From Dokdonella sp. (GTDB lineage Bacteria; Pseudomonadota; Gammaproteobacteria; Xanthomonadales; Rhodanobacteraceae), in the NCBI RefSeq assembly GCF_017744955.1, contig NZ_JAGIAG010000008.1, positions 62,001-126,000 on the forward strand: a DNA stretch of 64,000 nt. Reading direction: 5' to 3'. The position numbers and the translations under genes are program-made. The notes beneath the pieces were generated by a model. That model did not search any database, had not been told where the DNA came from, and saw only the letters and a list, made by a program, of their open reading frames with translations. Of the stretch, positions 1-8,443 are shown in pieces. Position 1 is the first letter of the stretch. Each line of letters begins with the position of its first letter.

Positions 1-430
1 AGGCCGGATGCACGATCTCCAGGCCGTGCGCACCGTGACGGATCTCGCCGTAGCAGACGAAGCGCGCGCCGGGCGCGAACTGCTCGGCCTGCGCGCGGTT
101 GAAATGGAAGAAGCGCAAGGTCAGCGTCGCACGCGATTCGTCGCCGAGGGCGACGCGCAGCTGCGGCCGATAGCGGAAGCCGCGCTCGACCGCTTCGACG
201 ACGCCTTCGACCTGGGCGCTCTCGCCGATGCGCAGGTCGCGGATCGGCGTGATGCGCGTGCGATCCTCGTAGCGCAGCGGCAGATGGAACCAGAGGTCCT
301 GCACGCGCTCGAGCCCGAGCTTGCGCAGCGTTTCGCGCAAGGCGGGACCGACACCGGGCAGGTCCGAAACCGGCGCGCCGCCGACGTCCACCGGCGAGGC
401 GCGGGCGGACCTGACAGGAGTGCGCGACAT
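1..430 (-). CDS. recG: ATP-dependent DNA helicase RecG, N-terminal part
   Basis: This is the first about 143 codons of RecG, the branched-DNA helicase that remodels stalled forks and Holliday junctions; the rest lies beyond the left edge. Read on the minus strand the protein begins MSRTPVRSA and continues with a helix-hairpin-helix-like LPGVGPALRETLRKLG and then LWFHLPLRYEDRT, the characteristic entry into the RecG wedge (OB-fold) domain. The helicase motor motifs are outside the window. The ATG (minus strand, 430-428) lies only 20 bp after the ridA stop, so recG is probably the last gene of a spoT-ridA-recG transcription unit. Identification rests on this N-terminal signature alone. Confidence 0.85.
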   Translation of the reverse strand, partial: MSRTPVRSARASPVDVGGAPVSDLPGVGPALRETLRKLGLERVQDLWFHLPLRYEDRTRITPIRDLRIGESAQVEGVVEAVERGFRYRPQLRVALGDESRATLTLRFFHFNRAQAEQFAPGARFVCYGEIRHGAHGLEIVHPA

Positions 431-450
431 GCCCGGACGGCGATGCGGCG

Positions 451-834
451 TCAGTCGAACGCCGCGATCATGTCGATTTCGACCTGGGCACCGAGCGGAA
501 GCGCGGCGACGCCGATCGTCGAGCGTGCCGGGAACGGCTCGCGGAAATACTGCTTCATGACGTCGTTGACGGCGGCGAAGTTGCCCAGATCGGTCAGGTA
601 GATGCCGACGCGCACGACCTGGTCGAACGACGCGCCCGCCGCCGTCAGCACCGCCTTGAGGTTCTCGAAGACCTGGCGCGCCTGCGCGCCGATGTCGCCT
701 TCGACGAGCTTGCCCGTGGCCGGATCGAGCGGCGTCTGACCGGAGGTGTAGAGCGTGCTGCCGATGCGCACGGCCTGCGAATACGGGCCGATCGCCTTGG
801 GGGCGTGATCGCTGTGGACGATGGTGCGGGACAT
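451..834 (-). CDS. ridA: RidA family reactive enamine/imine deaminase
   Basis: This 127-residue protein is the normal length for RidA (YjgF/YER057c/UK114), which hydrolyses reactive 2-aminoacrylate and related enamines made by PLP enzymes, in the cytosol as a trimer. Family signatures are visible: AIGPYSQAV near residue 14, TSGQTPLDPATG, and VGVAALPLGAQVEID near the C-terminus. I chose the ATG giving MSRTIVHSDHAP, because an upstream in-frame ATG would add 17 unconserved residues. It lies between spoT and recG, a position held by a RidA-type or trmH gene in many gammaproteobacteria. Confidence 0.93.
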   Translation of the reverse strand: MSRTIVHSDHAPKAIGPYSQAVRIGSTLYTSGQTPLDPATGKLVEGDIGAQARQVFENLKAVLTAAGASFDQVVRVGIYLTDLGNFAAVNDVMKQYFREPFPARSTIGVAALPLGAQVEIDMIAAFD

Positions 835-928
835 GGGGGACGCCTGAGTGGAGGGTTGGCGAAGAATAGCCAACCGCCGCCGCAATAGGCAGCTCCGTCC
901 GGATCCCGATGCCGCGAATCTCGCAACC

Positions 929-3097
929 CTAGACGGGATGCCGCCGCACCGCCGTGACGACCTGCAGGCGACGCACGCGACGCATCACGTCGGCGAGATG
1001 CTTGCGATTGCGCACCTCGATCGTGAACAGCATCGTCGCGGTCATCAGGTCGCGTTCCTTGTACTCGACGTTCTCGATGTTGGAACCGGCGTCGGCGATC
1101 GCCGCGGCGACCTGCGCGAGCACGCCCGGCTTGTTGGCGACCTCGATACGCAGTTCGATGCGGTAGTCGCCCTGCACTTCCTTGTCCCAGGCGATTTCGA
1201 TGCAGCGCTCCGGCGCCTTGCGCAGCTCCGGTACGTTCGGGCATTCGAGCCGATGCACGACGATGCCCTTGCCGGCGGACAGATAGCCCATGATGTCGTC
1301 GCCGGGCACCGGGTGGCAGCAGTTGCCGAAACTCAGCACGCCGCGCTCGGCGCCGCTGATCAGGATCTTCTCGCTGCTCTGCGGACGCACCGCCTGCAGC
1401 GTTTCGCCGTGACCGCTGAGCAGCGCCTGCGCGACGGTGTCGGCGACGCGATTGCCGAGCGCGATGTCGGCCAGCAGTTCTTCCAGCCGCTTGTATTTCT
1501 GCTCGGCCAGATAGCGATCGAGTGCCGCGTGCGGCAGGCTCTCGAGCGAAGCGTCCAGCGCGTCGAGCGCGCGGTCGAGCATGCGGTGGCCGAAGTCGAC
1601 GGCGTCCTCGTGCTGCAGGCGCTTCAGATGATGGCGGATCGCCGTGCGCGCGCGGCCGGACACGACCCATTCGAGCCATTGCGGGCTCGGGCTCGCCGAC
1701 GGCGCGGTGACGATCTCGACGGTCTGGCCGCTGACCAGGCGCGTGCGCAGCGGTACGAGCTTCTTGTCCGCGCGCGCGGCGACCGCGTGGTCGCCGACGT
1801 CGGTGTGCACGAAGTAGGCGAAGTCGAGCGCGGTCGCGTTGCGCGGCAATGCGAGGATCGCGCCCTTCGGCGTGAACAGGTAGACCTCGTCCGGGAACAG
1901 GTCGACCTTGACGTTCTCGATGAATTCCAGCGAGGAAGGCGTCTGCGTCTGGCGGTCGACCAGGTTCGACACCCATTCGCGCGCTCTCGATTGGGCGCTG
2001 TTGGCCGGCGTCGCGTCGGTCTTGTAGGCCCAGTGCGCGGCGACGCCGCGCTCGGCCACCGCGTCCATGTCCTCGGTGCGGATCTGGATCTCGATCGGCG
2101 CGCCGAACGGGCCGAACAGCACCGTGTGCAGCGACTGGTAGCCGTTCGCCTTCGGGATCGCGATGAAGTCGCGGAAACGTCCGTCGAGCGGCTTGTACAG
2201 GCCGTGCACGGCGCCGAGCGCGTGATAGCAGTGCGGCACGCTGTCGACGACGACGCGGAAGCCGTACACGTCCATGACCTGGGCGAACGACTTGTGCTCG
2301 TTCTGCATCTTCGAATAGATGCTGTACGGCGATTTGATGCGGCTGATGACGCGATGGGCGACGTGCTCGGATTCGAGCCGCGCGTTCAACGCCGCCTCGA
2401 TGCGCGCCATCGCCTCGCGACGGTTGCCGAGCACGGCACGGATGCGCTCGGCGATGACGCGGTGGCGGTCCGGATGCAGCGCGCGGAAGCCGAGATCCTG
2501 CAGTTCGGACTTGAAGCGGTTCATGCCGAGCCGCTGCGCGATCGGCGCGTAGATTTCCAGCGTCTCGCGCGCGATGCGCCGTCGCGCTTCCGCTTCCATC
2601 GCGCCGAGCGTGCGCATGTTGTGCAGGCGGTCGGCCAATTTGATCAGGATCACGCGCAGGTCGCGCGCCATCGCCAGCAGCATCTTGCGGAAGCTCTCCG
2701 CGGCGGCTTCCTGGCGGCTGCGGAAGCGCACCTTGTCGAGCTTGGTCACGCCGTCGACGAGCTCGACCACGGTGGTGCCGAACTCGGCGGCGATCTGCTC
2801 CGAGGTCAGCTGGGTGTCCTCCAGCGTGTCGTGCAGGATCGCCGCGATGATCGTTTCGGCGTCGAGACCGAGGTCGGCGAGGATGCTGGCGACCGCGACC
2901 GGATGGGTGATGTAGGGTTCACCGCTCTTGCGCGTCTGCCCGGCGTGGGCGAGCGCGCCGATCTCGTAGGCGCGGCGCACGCGTGCGACCTGCTCGGCCG
3001 GAAGATAGACCGCGAGCTGCTGCTCGAGCGCCCGCACGTCGGCGGGAGGCTGGGCCACCGTCGGCGTCCGCGTGGGCCGGGCCGCAGTCGTGGCCAT
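929..3097 (-). CDS. spoT: Bifunctional (p)ppGpp synthetase/hydrolase SpoT
   Basis: The protein has 722 residues, the usual length for a long RelA/SpoT enzyme. The N-terminal HD hydrolase domain is intact: HAGQTRKSGEPYITHP begins at residue 51 and the HD pair HDTLED is at residues 89-94, so hydrolysis of ppGpp is expected. The synthetase domain follows (KSPYSIYSKM and MDVYGFRVVVD, about residues 255-285), then a TGS domain (VYLFTPKGAILALPRNATA), a helical part and a C-terminal ACT domain. Intact HD residues argue for SpoT rather than RelA. It follows rpoZ by 61 bp, the conserved rpoZ-spoT arrangement, and integrates starvation signals to set ppGpp levels. Confidence 0.96.
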   Translation of the reverse strand: MATTAARPTRTPTVAQPPADVRALEQQLAVYLPAEQVARVRRAYEIGALAHAGQTRKSGEPYITHPVAVASILADLGLDAETIIAAILHDTLEDTQLTSEQIAAEFGTTVVELVDGVTKLDKVRFRSRQEAAAESFRKMLLAMARDLRVILIKLADRLHNMRTLGAMEAEARRRIARETLEIYAPIAQRLGMNRFKSELQDLGFRALHPDRHRVIAERIRAVLGNRREAMARIEAALNARLESEHVAHRVISRIKSPYSIYSKMQNEHKSFAQVMDVYGFRVVVDSVPHCYHALGAVHGLYKPLDGRFRDFIAIPKANGYQSLHTVLFGPFGAPIEIQIRTEDMDAVAERGVAAHWAYKTDATPANSAQSRAREWVSNLVDRQTQTPSSLEFIENVKVDLFPDEVYLFTPKGAILALPRNATALDFAYFVHTDVGDHAVAARADKKLVPLRTRLVSGQTVEIVTAPSASPSPQWLEWVVSGRARTAIRHHLKRLQHEDAVDFGHRMLDRALDALDASLESLPHAALDRYLAEQKYKRLEELLADIALGNRVADTVAQALLSGHGETLQAVRPQSSEKILISGAERGVLSFGNCCHPVPGDDIMGYLSAGKGIVVHRLECPNVPELRKAPERCIEIAWDKEVQGDYRIELRIEVANKPGVLAQVAAAIADAGSNIENVEYKERDLMTATMLFTIEVRNRKHLADVMRRVRRLQVVTAVRRHPV

Positions 3098-3158
3098 GGT
3101 GGCGTCGCCCTTCAGGCGGCCTCGCAGGGAAGTCGAGACGGGCGGCGCCAGGCGTCCA

Positions 3159-3452
3159 TCAGAGGTCGTCGCCGCCCTTGCTCAGATCGTCGTCGACCTC
3201 GGCCGCGGCCCACTCCAGTGCTTCGCGTTCCTTGCGTTCGCGCTCCTGGCGATCGATCTCGTCGATCATGGTCTGGTCGACCTTGCGATCGGCGATCTCG
3301 CGCAGCGCGAGCACGGTCGGCTTGTCGTTGTGGGCGTCCACGGCCGCCGTCGCGCCCTTGGCGAGCTGGCGTGCGCGCTTGGTCGCCATCAGTACCAGCT
3401 CGAAGCGGTTGTCGACCACTTCGAGGCAATCTTCCACGGTGATGCGTGCCAT
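3159..3452 (-). CDS. rpoZ: RNA polymerase omega subunit
   Basis: This 97-residue protein is the small omega subunit, which helps assemble the beta-prime subunit into core RNA polymerase and forms one ppGpp site with it. The diagnostic start MARITVEDCLEVVDNRFELV is followed by the ATKRARQLAKGA region, with an acidic C-terminal tail. I chose the ATG at 3452; an upstream in-frame ATG would add ten unconserved residues. It is the first gene of an rpoZ-spoT-ridA-recG run. In most gammaproteobacteria gmk lies immediately upstream, but here gmk is more than 4 kb away with the Mla genes in between. Confidence 0.96.
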   Translation of the reverse strand: MARITVEDCLEVVDNRFELVLMATKRARQLAKGATAAVDAHNDKPTVLALREIADRKVDQTMIDEIDRQERERKEREALEWAAAEVDDDLSKGGDDL

Positions 3453-3503
3453 CCGAAATCTCCGAAACGAAATCAAAGCCAATTCATGGCTTTAGCGGAG
3501 CCC

Positions 3504-3533
3504 ATTGTAGCGTCCTGGATTTGTGCGGCGCAA
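3504..3533 (-). promoter_or_regulatory. Predicted sigma-70 promoter of the rpoZ-spoT operon
   Basis: On the minus strand the -35-like TTGCGC (3533-3528) is separated by 18 bp from TACAAT (3509-3504), which matches the -10 consensus at five of six positions. Transcription would start near 3497 and leave a leader of about 45 nt before the rpoZ ATG. The -10 is strong and the -35 moderate. Confidence 0.55.
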
Positions 3534-3626
3534 ACAAGACAGGGATCGCCGGGAAAATCCTGGCTCTTGTGTAGTGCACCGAGAGCCCCAATTCGCGTAG
3601 CCTAGCCGCGCGGAAAGGGACTACCC

Positions 3627-4496
3627 GTGGCGAAAGCGCCCAGACGCCCCGCGCCACCGAGACGAGTATCGATGCGATCCACAACCGATTTCGCCCGCCT
3701 GCGCGCGGGTCTGCTGGCTGCCAGCGTCGCCTTCCTGGCCGGCTGCACCATCGCCAAGCCGCGCACGGACGACCCGTGGGAAGGCTTCAACCGCAAGATG
3801 TACGCGTTCAACGACGCGGCCGACAAGGCGGTGATCCGCCCGGTCGCGGTCGGTTATCGCAAGATCACCACGCCGAACATGCGCCGCGTGGTGTCGAACT
3901 TCTTCGCCAACATCAAGATGCCGATCACGATCGTCAACGACGTGCTGCAGGCGGAGCCGACGTCGGCACTGCGCAACACCGGGCGCTTCGCGATCAACAC
4001 CACGCTCGGCTTCCTCGGCCTGTTCGACCCGGCCAGCGAGATGAGCCTGCCGCCGGACAACACCGATTTCGGCGTCACCCTGGCCAAGTGGGGCCTGCCG
4101 GAAGGTCCGTACCTGGTATTGCCGCTGATCGGCTCGACCACCGTGCGCGACGTGTGGCGCATGCCGGTCGACAACTACTTCGATCCGCTCGGCTGGTATG
4201 CGCGCGAGCACGACGACTACGCCTTCCTGCAGCGCTACGGCCCGAACCTGGCGTATCTCGTCACCCTGCGCGCGCGCGCGATCGACGCCGAGAGCCTGCT
4301 CGAAGGCGTCTACGATCCCTACGTCTTCTATCGCGACGCCTATCGCCAGCGCCGCCTGTACGACATCTACGACCGCAATCCGCCGACCGAGCTGATCGAG
4401 CAGATGCAGGGCACGGACGACGTCGACATCGACGAGCTGCTGAAACAGCAGCACGAGTACGAGCAGCAGAAGAAGAACGGCGGCGACACGAAGTAG
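3627..4496 (+). CDS. mlaA: MlaA (VacJ) outer-membrane lipoprotein
   Basis: MlaA is the ring-shaped outer-membrane lipoprotein that removes mislocalised phospholipid from the outer leaflet and passes it to MlaC. The 289-residue protein has a hydrophobic signal ending in a lipobox (LAGC, Cys at residue 40) followed by DDPWEGFNRKMYAFNDAAD, the MlaA hallmark; further family segments are GRFAINTTLGFLGLFDPAS and FGVTLAKWGLPEGPYLVLP. The GTG at 3627 has a good ribosome site (GGAAAGGGA, 3612-3620). An internal ATG at 3672 would give a more typical 25-residue lipoprotein signal, so the start is uncertain. It faces the convergent mlaFEDCB operon, placing the whole pathway at one locus. Confidence 0.95.
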   Translation: MAKAPRRPAPPRRVSMRSTTDFARLRAGLLAASVAFLAGCTIAKPRTDDPWEGFNRKMYAFNDAADKAVIRPVAVGYRKITTPNMRRVVSNFFANIKMPITIVNDVLQAEPTSALRNTGRFAINTTLGFLGLFDPASEMSLPPDNTDFGVTLAKWGLPEGPYLVLPLIGSTTVRDVWRMPVDNYFDPLGWYAREHDDYAFLQRYGPNLAYLVTLRARAIDAESLLEGVYDPYVFYRDAYRQRRLYDIYDRNPPTELIEQMQGTDDVDIDELLKQQHEYEQQKKNGGDTK

Positions 4497-4518
4497 GCGC
4501 GGCGGGAAGTGCCGCGCC
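4496..4518. terminator. Hairpin between convergent mlaA and mlaB
   Basis: A perfect 8-bp stem, GGCGCGGC (4496-4503) with GCCGCGCC (4511-4518), encloses a 7-nt loop and starts at the last base of the mlaA stop codon. There is no T-tract on either strand, so it would be an imperfect bidirectional terminator or an RNA 3-prime end protector. It nearly fills the 29 bp between the two convergent genes. Confidence 0.4.
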
Positions 4519-4525
4519 GGAAGGC

Positions 4526-4846
4526 TCAGGCGATGCCGAGCAGCGGCTCCACCCCACACAGGTGCGCCAGGGCACGCAGCCCGGAAGGCGTGCCGGCGAG
4601 CCGCAGCGATCGCCCGGAAGTCGCGGCGCGTGCAGCCCAGGCGAGCAGGACCGCGAGCGTCGCGCTGTCGACGCGCTGCAGGCCGGACACGTCCAGCTCG
4701 ACCGCACCGCCGCCGCCGTTGCCGAACACCTCGTCGGAACGCTTGTAGGCCGTACCCGCCTCGGCGAAACCGAGCACGCCGCTGACGCGCACGCGCGTCG
4801 CGTCGACGCGCTCGATGCGCAACGCCTCGGCGGCGCGATCAGCCAC
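4526..4846 (-). CDS. mlaB: MlaB STAS-domain subunit of the Mla ABC complex
   Basis: This 106-residue cytoplasmic STAS-domain protein binds MlaF and stabilises the MlaFEDB complex. The STAS signature appears as AVELDVSGLQRVDSATLAVL, in which the DSAT loop corresponds to the region phosphorylated in anti-sigma-factor antagonists. It is the last gene of the mlaFEDCB unit and its start overlaps the end of mlaC by 8 bp. Assignment depends on both the domain and the context, since STAS domains alone are not specific. Confidence 0.88.
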   Translation of the reverse strand: MADRAAEALRIERVDATRVRVSGVLGFAEAGTAYKRSDEVFGNGGGGAVELDVSGLQRVDSATLAVLLAWAARAATSGRSLRLAGTPSGLRALAHLCGVEPLLGIA

Positions 4847-5480
4847 CTTGCTGCTCTTTTTCCATGGTCTTCAGCGCGTCCACGCCCTGCGTCTCGAGAC
4901 GCTTGATCAGCGCGTCGAGGCTGGACTTCTGGATCTCCGCCGCGACCTGGTTGCGGTAGTTGGTGACGTAGGAGATGCCTTCGACGATCACGTCGTAGGC
5001 CTTCCACTCGCCGCTCGACGTCTTGCGGAACGCGTAGTCGACCGCGATCGGCTTGCCGTCGTCGAGCGTGACCTGGGTGCGCACGATCGTCTTCTTGTCG
5101 TTGGTGTCGCCGCGGCTCGGCAGCACCTTCACGCGGCCCTTGGTGTAGTTCAGGAGGCCTTCGGCGTAGCGATGCGTGATCGACTCGTAGAACGCCTTGG
5201 CGAAGCGGGCACGCTGTTCCGGCGTGGCGGCACGCGCGTACTGGCCGAGCACGAGGATCGACGCGTAGTCGATGTCGAAATGCGGCAGCAGGATGCCGTC
5301 GATGACCTTCAGCAGCTTCTCGCGATCGTTCTTCAGCTCGGACTGATGGCCTTCGATCGCCTTGGCCAGATCGTCGGCGATGGTCTGCACGACCGTCTGC
5401 GGATCCGCCGCGGCATGCGCCGGCGGCAACACGGCGACGCCGAGCAGCAGAACGAACGCGAGACCGATGGTGCGCAACAT
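4839..5480 (-). CDS. mlaC: MlaC periplasmic phospholipid-binding protein
   Basis: MlaC ferries phospholipid across the periplasm between MlaA and the MlaFEDB complex. The 213-residue precursor has a clear signal peptide (MLRTIGLAFVLLLGVAVLPP, cleavage after AHA) and family segments such as LLKVIDGILLPHFDID, RARFAKAFYESITHRYAEGL and WKAYDVIVEGISYVTNYRNQ. It starts 4 bp after the mlaD stop and overlaps mlaB, so it is probably translationally coupled within the operon. Confidence 0.94.
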   Translation of the reverse strand: MLRTIGLAFVLLLGVAVLPPAHAAADPQTVVQTIADDLAKAIEGHQSELKNDREKLLKVIDGILLPHFDIDYASILVLGQYARAATPEQRARFAKAFYESITHRYAEGLLNYTKGRVKVLPSRGDTNDKKTIVRTQVTLDDGKPIAVDYAFRKTSSGEWKAYDVIVEGISYVTNYRNQVAAEIQKSSLDALIKRLETQGVDALKTMEKEQQGG

Positions 5481-5484
5481 GGAG

Positions 5485-5997
5485 TCACTCCTTCTGGTGG
5501 TTGTCGGCAGACGGCTTGGCGGCGTCCTGCTCCGCCGGTTTCGGCGAACCGCTGACGAGGAACTTGCCGATCAGGTCCTCGAGCTGCAGCGACGACTGCG
5601 TGAGCAGGAATTCGTCGCCGTCCTTGAACATGTCCGGCGAGCCGCCGGGCTGGACGCCAACGTACTGATCGCCCAGTAAACCGCTGGTGAATATCGCCGC
5701 CGAGGAATCGTCCGGCAGCTCGCTGTAGTGCCGGTCGATCGAGAGCTTCACGCTCGCCTGCAGCTTGACCGGATCGAGTTCGATCGCCGAGACCGAACCG
5801 ATGCGCACGCCGGCCAGCTTCACCGGCGACCGCAGCTTCAGCTGGCCGATGTTGGTGAAGCTCGCCTTCAGCGTGTAGGTGTCGCCCTGGCGGAAGTTCG
5901 CCACCGAGGTCGTCTGCGTCGCCAGATAGGCCAGCGCGGCGAAGCCGAGCAGGATGAACAGGCCGGTGCCGACTTGGTAGGAACGTCGTTGAGCCAT
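5485..5997 (-). CDS. mlaD: MlaD MCE-domain inner-membrane protein
   Basis: MlaD forms the hexameric MCE ring on the periplasmic face of the Mla ABC transporter and contacts MlaC. The 170-residue protein begins MAQRRSYQVGTGLFILLGF, an N-terminal membrane anchor, and then has an MCE domain (LKLRSPVKLAGVRIGSVSAI and FTSGLLGDQYVGVQPGG). The hydrophilic, lysine- and aspartate-rich C-terminus is typical. It sits 10 bp downstream of mlaE. Confidence 0.95.
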   Translation of the reverse strand: MAQRRSYQVGTGLFILLGFAALAYLATQTTSVANFRQGDTYTLKASFTNIGQLKLRSPVKLAGVRIGSVSAIELDPVKLQASVKLSIDRHYSELPDDSSAAIFTSGLLGDQYVGVQPGGSPDMFKDGDEFLLTQSSLQLEDLIGKFLVSGSPKPAEQDAAKPSADNHQKE

Positions 5998-6007
5998 GAC
6001 TTCAATC

Positions 6008-6778
6008 TCAGGTCAGGAATGCGGTCATCACGAAATCGAGCGCCAACACGGCGATCGAGGAGAACACGACCGTGCGTGTGGTCGCGTAGGCCACGCCCTC
6101 GCTGGTCGGCGGCGTGGTGTAGCCCTGGAACACGGCGATCAGGGCGACCACGGCGCCGAACGCCGCGCTCTTCCAGACGCCATTGACGACGTCGGTCCAG
6201 ACGTCGACGTTCGTGGTCATGTTCGACCAGAACGTACCGTTGTCGAGGCCGAGCCAGGTCACGCAGACGACGTGCGCGCCGAGAATCGCCAGCGCGTTGA
6301 AGACGCAGACCAGCAGCGGCATCGCGACGATGCCGGCGAGGAAGCGCGGCGTCGCCACGTAGGCGAGCGGGTCGACCGCCATCATTTCCATCGCGGCGAG
6401 CTGGTCGGTCGCGCGCATCAGGCCGATCTCGGCCGTGATCGAGGTGCCGGCGCGGCCGGCGAACAGCAGCGCGGTCACCACCGGCCCGAGCTCGCGATAC
6501 AACGCCAGCGCGACCACGGTGCCGCTCATCGCCGCGCTGCCGAAGCGCGACAGCACGTCGTACAGCTGCAGGCCGAGCACCATGCCGACGAACAGGCCGC
6601 AGGTCATGATGATGACCAGGCTCATCGCGCCGACGAACCAGACCTGCCGGATCGTCTCCTTGATGTGGCGCAGGCTCTTCGGGATCGCGCCGATCAGCTG
6701 GAACAGGAACAGGCCGCAGGCGCCGACCTGCGCCAGCGCGTCGCCGATGCGCGACGGACGGGGACGCGTCGCGCTCAT
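6008..6778 (-). CDS. mlaE: MlaE permease subunit of the Mla ABC transporter
   Basis: This 256-residue integral membrane protein belongs to the MlaE/YrbE permease family. It has about five to six hydrophobic segments and the family core FAGRAGTSITAEIGLMRATD followed by QLAAMEMMAVDPLAYVATPR, the coupling-helix region that contacts the ATPase MlaF. The start overlaps the mlaF stop by 4 bp, the classic coupling between ATPase and permease genes. Confidence 0.95.
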   Translation of the reverse strand: MSATRPRPSRIGDALAQVGACGLFLFQLIGAIPKSLRHIKETIRQVWFVGAMSLVIIMTCGLFVGMVLGLQLYDVLSRFGSAAMSGTVVALALYRELGPVVTALLFAGRAGTSITAEIGLMRATDQLAAMEMMAVDPLAYVATPRFLAGIVAMPLLVCVFNALAILGAHVVCVTWLGLDNGTFWSNMTTNVDVWTDVVNGVWKSAAFGAVVALIAVFQGYTTPPTSEGVAYATTRTVVFSSIAVLALDFVMTAFLT

Positions 6779-7623
6779 CGCGCCCGCTCCGTCCGCCCGG
6801 ACGGCGGGAATCCGAGATCGGCCGCGTAGTCGCGCGCCGGATACTGGAACGGCACCGGGCCGTCCGCTTCGCCGCCGAAGAACTGCCGGGTCCAGTCCGA
6901 TTCGCCGCGCGCCAGCTCGGCCGGCGTGCCTTGCGCGGCGACCTTGCCGCCGGCGATCAGGTAGACGTGGTCGGCGGCGCGGCCGACCGCGGCGAACTCG
7001 TGCGCGACCAGGATGCTGGTGATGCCGAGCGTGTCGTTGAGCGTGCGGATCAATTTCAGGATCTGGTTCAGCGCGATCGGATCGAGGCCGACGAACGGCT
7101 CGTCGTAGAGGATCAGCATCGGATCACGCACGATCGCGCGCGCCAGCGCCACGCGCCGCGCCATGCCGCCGGACAGCTCGCTCGGCATCAGCTCGGCGGC
7201 GCCGCGCAGGCCGACCGCCTGCAGCTTGGTCAGCACGATGTTGCGCAGGATTTCTTCCGGCAGCTTCAGGTGCTGACGCAGCGGAAAGGCGACGTTCTCG
7301 AACACCGTGAAATCGGTCAGCAGGGCCGAGTTCTGGAACAGATAGCCGATCTTCTCGCGCAGATCGAACAGCTCGCCGCGCGCCAGCGTGGGCACGTTGT
7401 GGCCGTCGACGCGGATCTCGCCGGCGTCCGGCATCAGCTGGCCGGTGATGTGGCGGAGCAAGGTCGTCTTGCCGGTGCCGCTCGGCCCCATGATCGCGGT
7501 GATCTTGCCGCGTGGGACGTCGAGGTCGAGCCGGTCGAAGATCGTCTTGCCGTTCAGCTCCGTGCTGAGGCCGCGCACCTGGACGAGGGCGTCGGTCCGT
7601 TCTGGGGCGTTGGCTGCGCTCAC
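6775..7623 (-). CDS. mlaF: MlaF ATP-binding subunit of the Mla ABC transporter
   Basis: This 282-residue ABC ATPase powers phospholipid movement by the Mla complex. Walker A is GPSGTGKTT at about residues 46-54, the signature is ELSGGMARRVALARA, Walker B is MLILYDEPFVGLDP, and the switch histidine lies in LVAHEF. The C-terminal extension after about residue 240 is common in MlaF and reaches across the dimer. It is the first gene of mlaFEDCB. A promoter should lie in the 205 bp between it and gmk, but I see no convincing -35/-10 pair there. Confidence 0.94.
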   Translation of the reverse strand: MSAANAPERTDALVQVRGLSTELNGKTIFDRLDLDVPRGKITAIMGPSGTGKTTLLRHITGQLMPDAGEIRVDGHNVPTLARGELFDLREKIGYLFQNSALLTDFTVFENVAFPLRQHLKLPEEILRNIVLTKLQAVGLRGAAELMPSELSGGMARRVALARAIVRDPMLILYDEPFVGLDPIALNQILKLIRTLNDTLGITSILVAHEFAAVGRAADHVYLIAGGKVAAQGTPAELARGESDWTRQFFGGEADGPVPFQYPARDYAADLGFPPSGRTERAR

Positions 7624-7800
7624 TCGTGCTCGATCCGTGATGAGGAAGGGCGCGCGAACCGCGCGGCGGGGCTACCTTAGCCGATGCGGACGTTCCGCCG
7701 CCAGACGCGACGCACGTGTCGGCTCGTTCGCTTCGTCCCGGCTTCGCACGCTCGGCTCCGCCGCACGGCCCTGTGTAATTCACCTGCGGAGGATTCGATC

Positions 7801-7824
7801 GCGGCCGTCCTCGGCCGCTTTTTT
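7801..7824 (+). terminator. Intrinsic terminator oriented against the flanking genes
   Basis: A 7-bp G+C stem, GCGGCCG (7801-7807) with CGGCCGC (7812-7818), encloses a TCCT loop and is followed directly by six T (7819-7824). The T-tract works only for transcripts running rightwards, yet gmk and mlaF on both sides are transcribed leftwards. It could act poorly on the gmk transcript, or end an unannotated plus-strand RNA. Confidence 0.55.
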
Positions 7825-7828
7825 CCGT

Positions 7829-8443
7829 TCACGATTTCAGCAGGTCGCCGATCAGCACGGCGTGCCGCGACAGCTGGGCGGATCGGCGCAGACGCTGGCA
7901 GGCGACGATCGCGCGCAGGTCGGCCAGCGCATCGGCGAACTGGTCGTTGACGACGATGAAATCGAAGTCGCCGGCGTGCGCGATCTCCTCGCGCGAATCG
8001 CCGAGTCGGCGCGCGATCGTCTCGGCGCTGTCGGACGCACGCGCGCGCAACCGGCGTTCGAGCTCCGCGCGCGACGGCGGCAGGATGAACACGCTGACGC
8101 TGTCCGGGCACGCCGCGCGCACCTGGCGCGCGCCCTGCCAGTCGATCTCGAGCAGCACGTCGTTGCCGGCCGCCAGCAGCGGCTCGACGGCGTTGCGCGC
8201 CGTGCCCTTCAGGTCGCCATGCACGTTCGCGTACTCGTAGAACATCCCGGCCGCGGCCATGCGCTCGAACACCTCGCGCGAGACGAAGTGGTAGTGCTTG
8301 CCGTCGATCTCGCCCGGCCGCGGCAGACGCGAGGTGTAGGACACCGACAGACTGATGCCCGGCTCGCGCTCGAGCAAGGCGTTGACCAGGCTGGTCTTGC
8401 CCGAGCCGGAGGGCGCCGCGACGATGTAGAGGGTTCCGCTCAT
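7829..8443 (-). CDS. gmk: Guanylate kinase
   Basis: This enzyme phosphorylates GMP to GDP with ATP in the cytosol. The 204-residue protein has the P-loop APSGSGKTS at residues 10-18, the GMP-binding segment VSYTSRLPRPGEIDGKHYHF, and DVLLEIDWQGARQVR. The length and motif order are those of bacterial Gmk. The ATG at 8443 gives MSGTLYIVAAPSG; an upstream in-frame ATG would add 40 arginine-rich unconserved residues and was rejected. Unlike in most relatives, rpoZ does not follow it. Confidence 0.96.
   Translation of the reverse strand: MSGTLYIVAAPSGSGKTSLVNALLEREPGISLSVSYTSRLPRPGEIDGKHYHFVSREVFERMAAAGMFYEYANVHGDLKGTARNAVEPLLAAGNDVLLEIDWQGARQVRAACPDSVSVFILPPSRAELERRLRARASDSAETIARRLGDSREEIAHAGDFDFIVVNDQFADALADLRAIVACQRLRRSAQLSRHAVLIGDLLKS

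Noticed and set aside
848..3442. Long plus-strand open frame of about 860 codons opposite spoT and rpoZ
   Set aside because: It mirrors SpoT in a high-G+C gene, its product is rich in R, H, D and V without motifs, and the real protein on the other strand is unmistakable.
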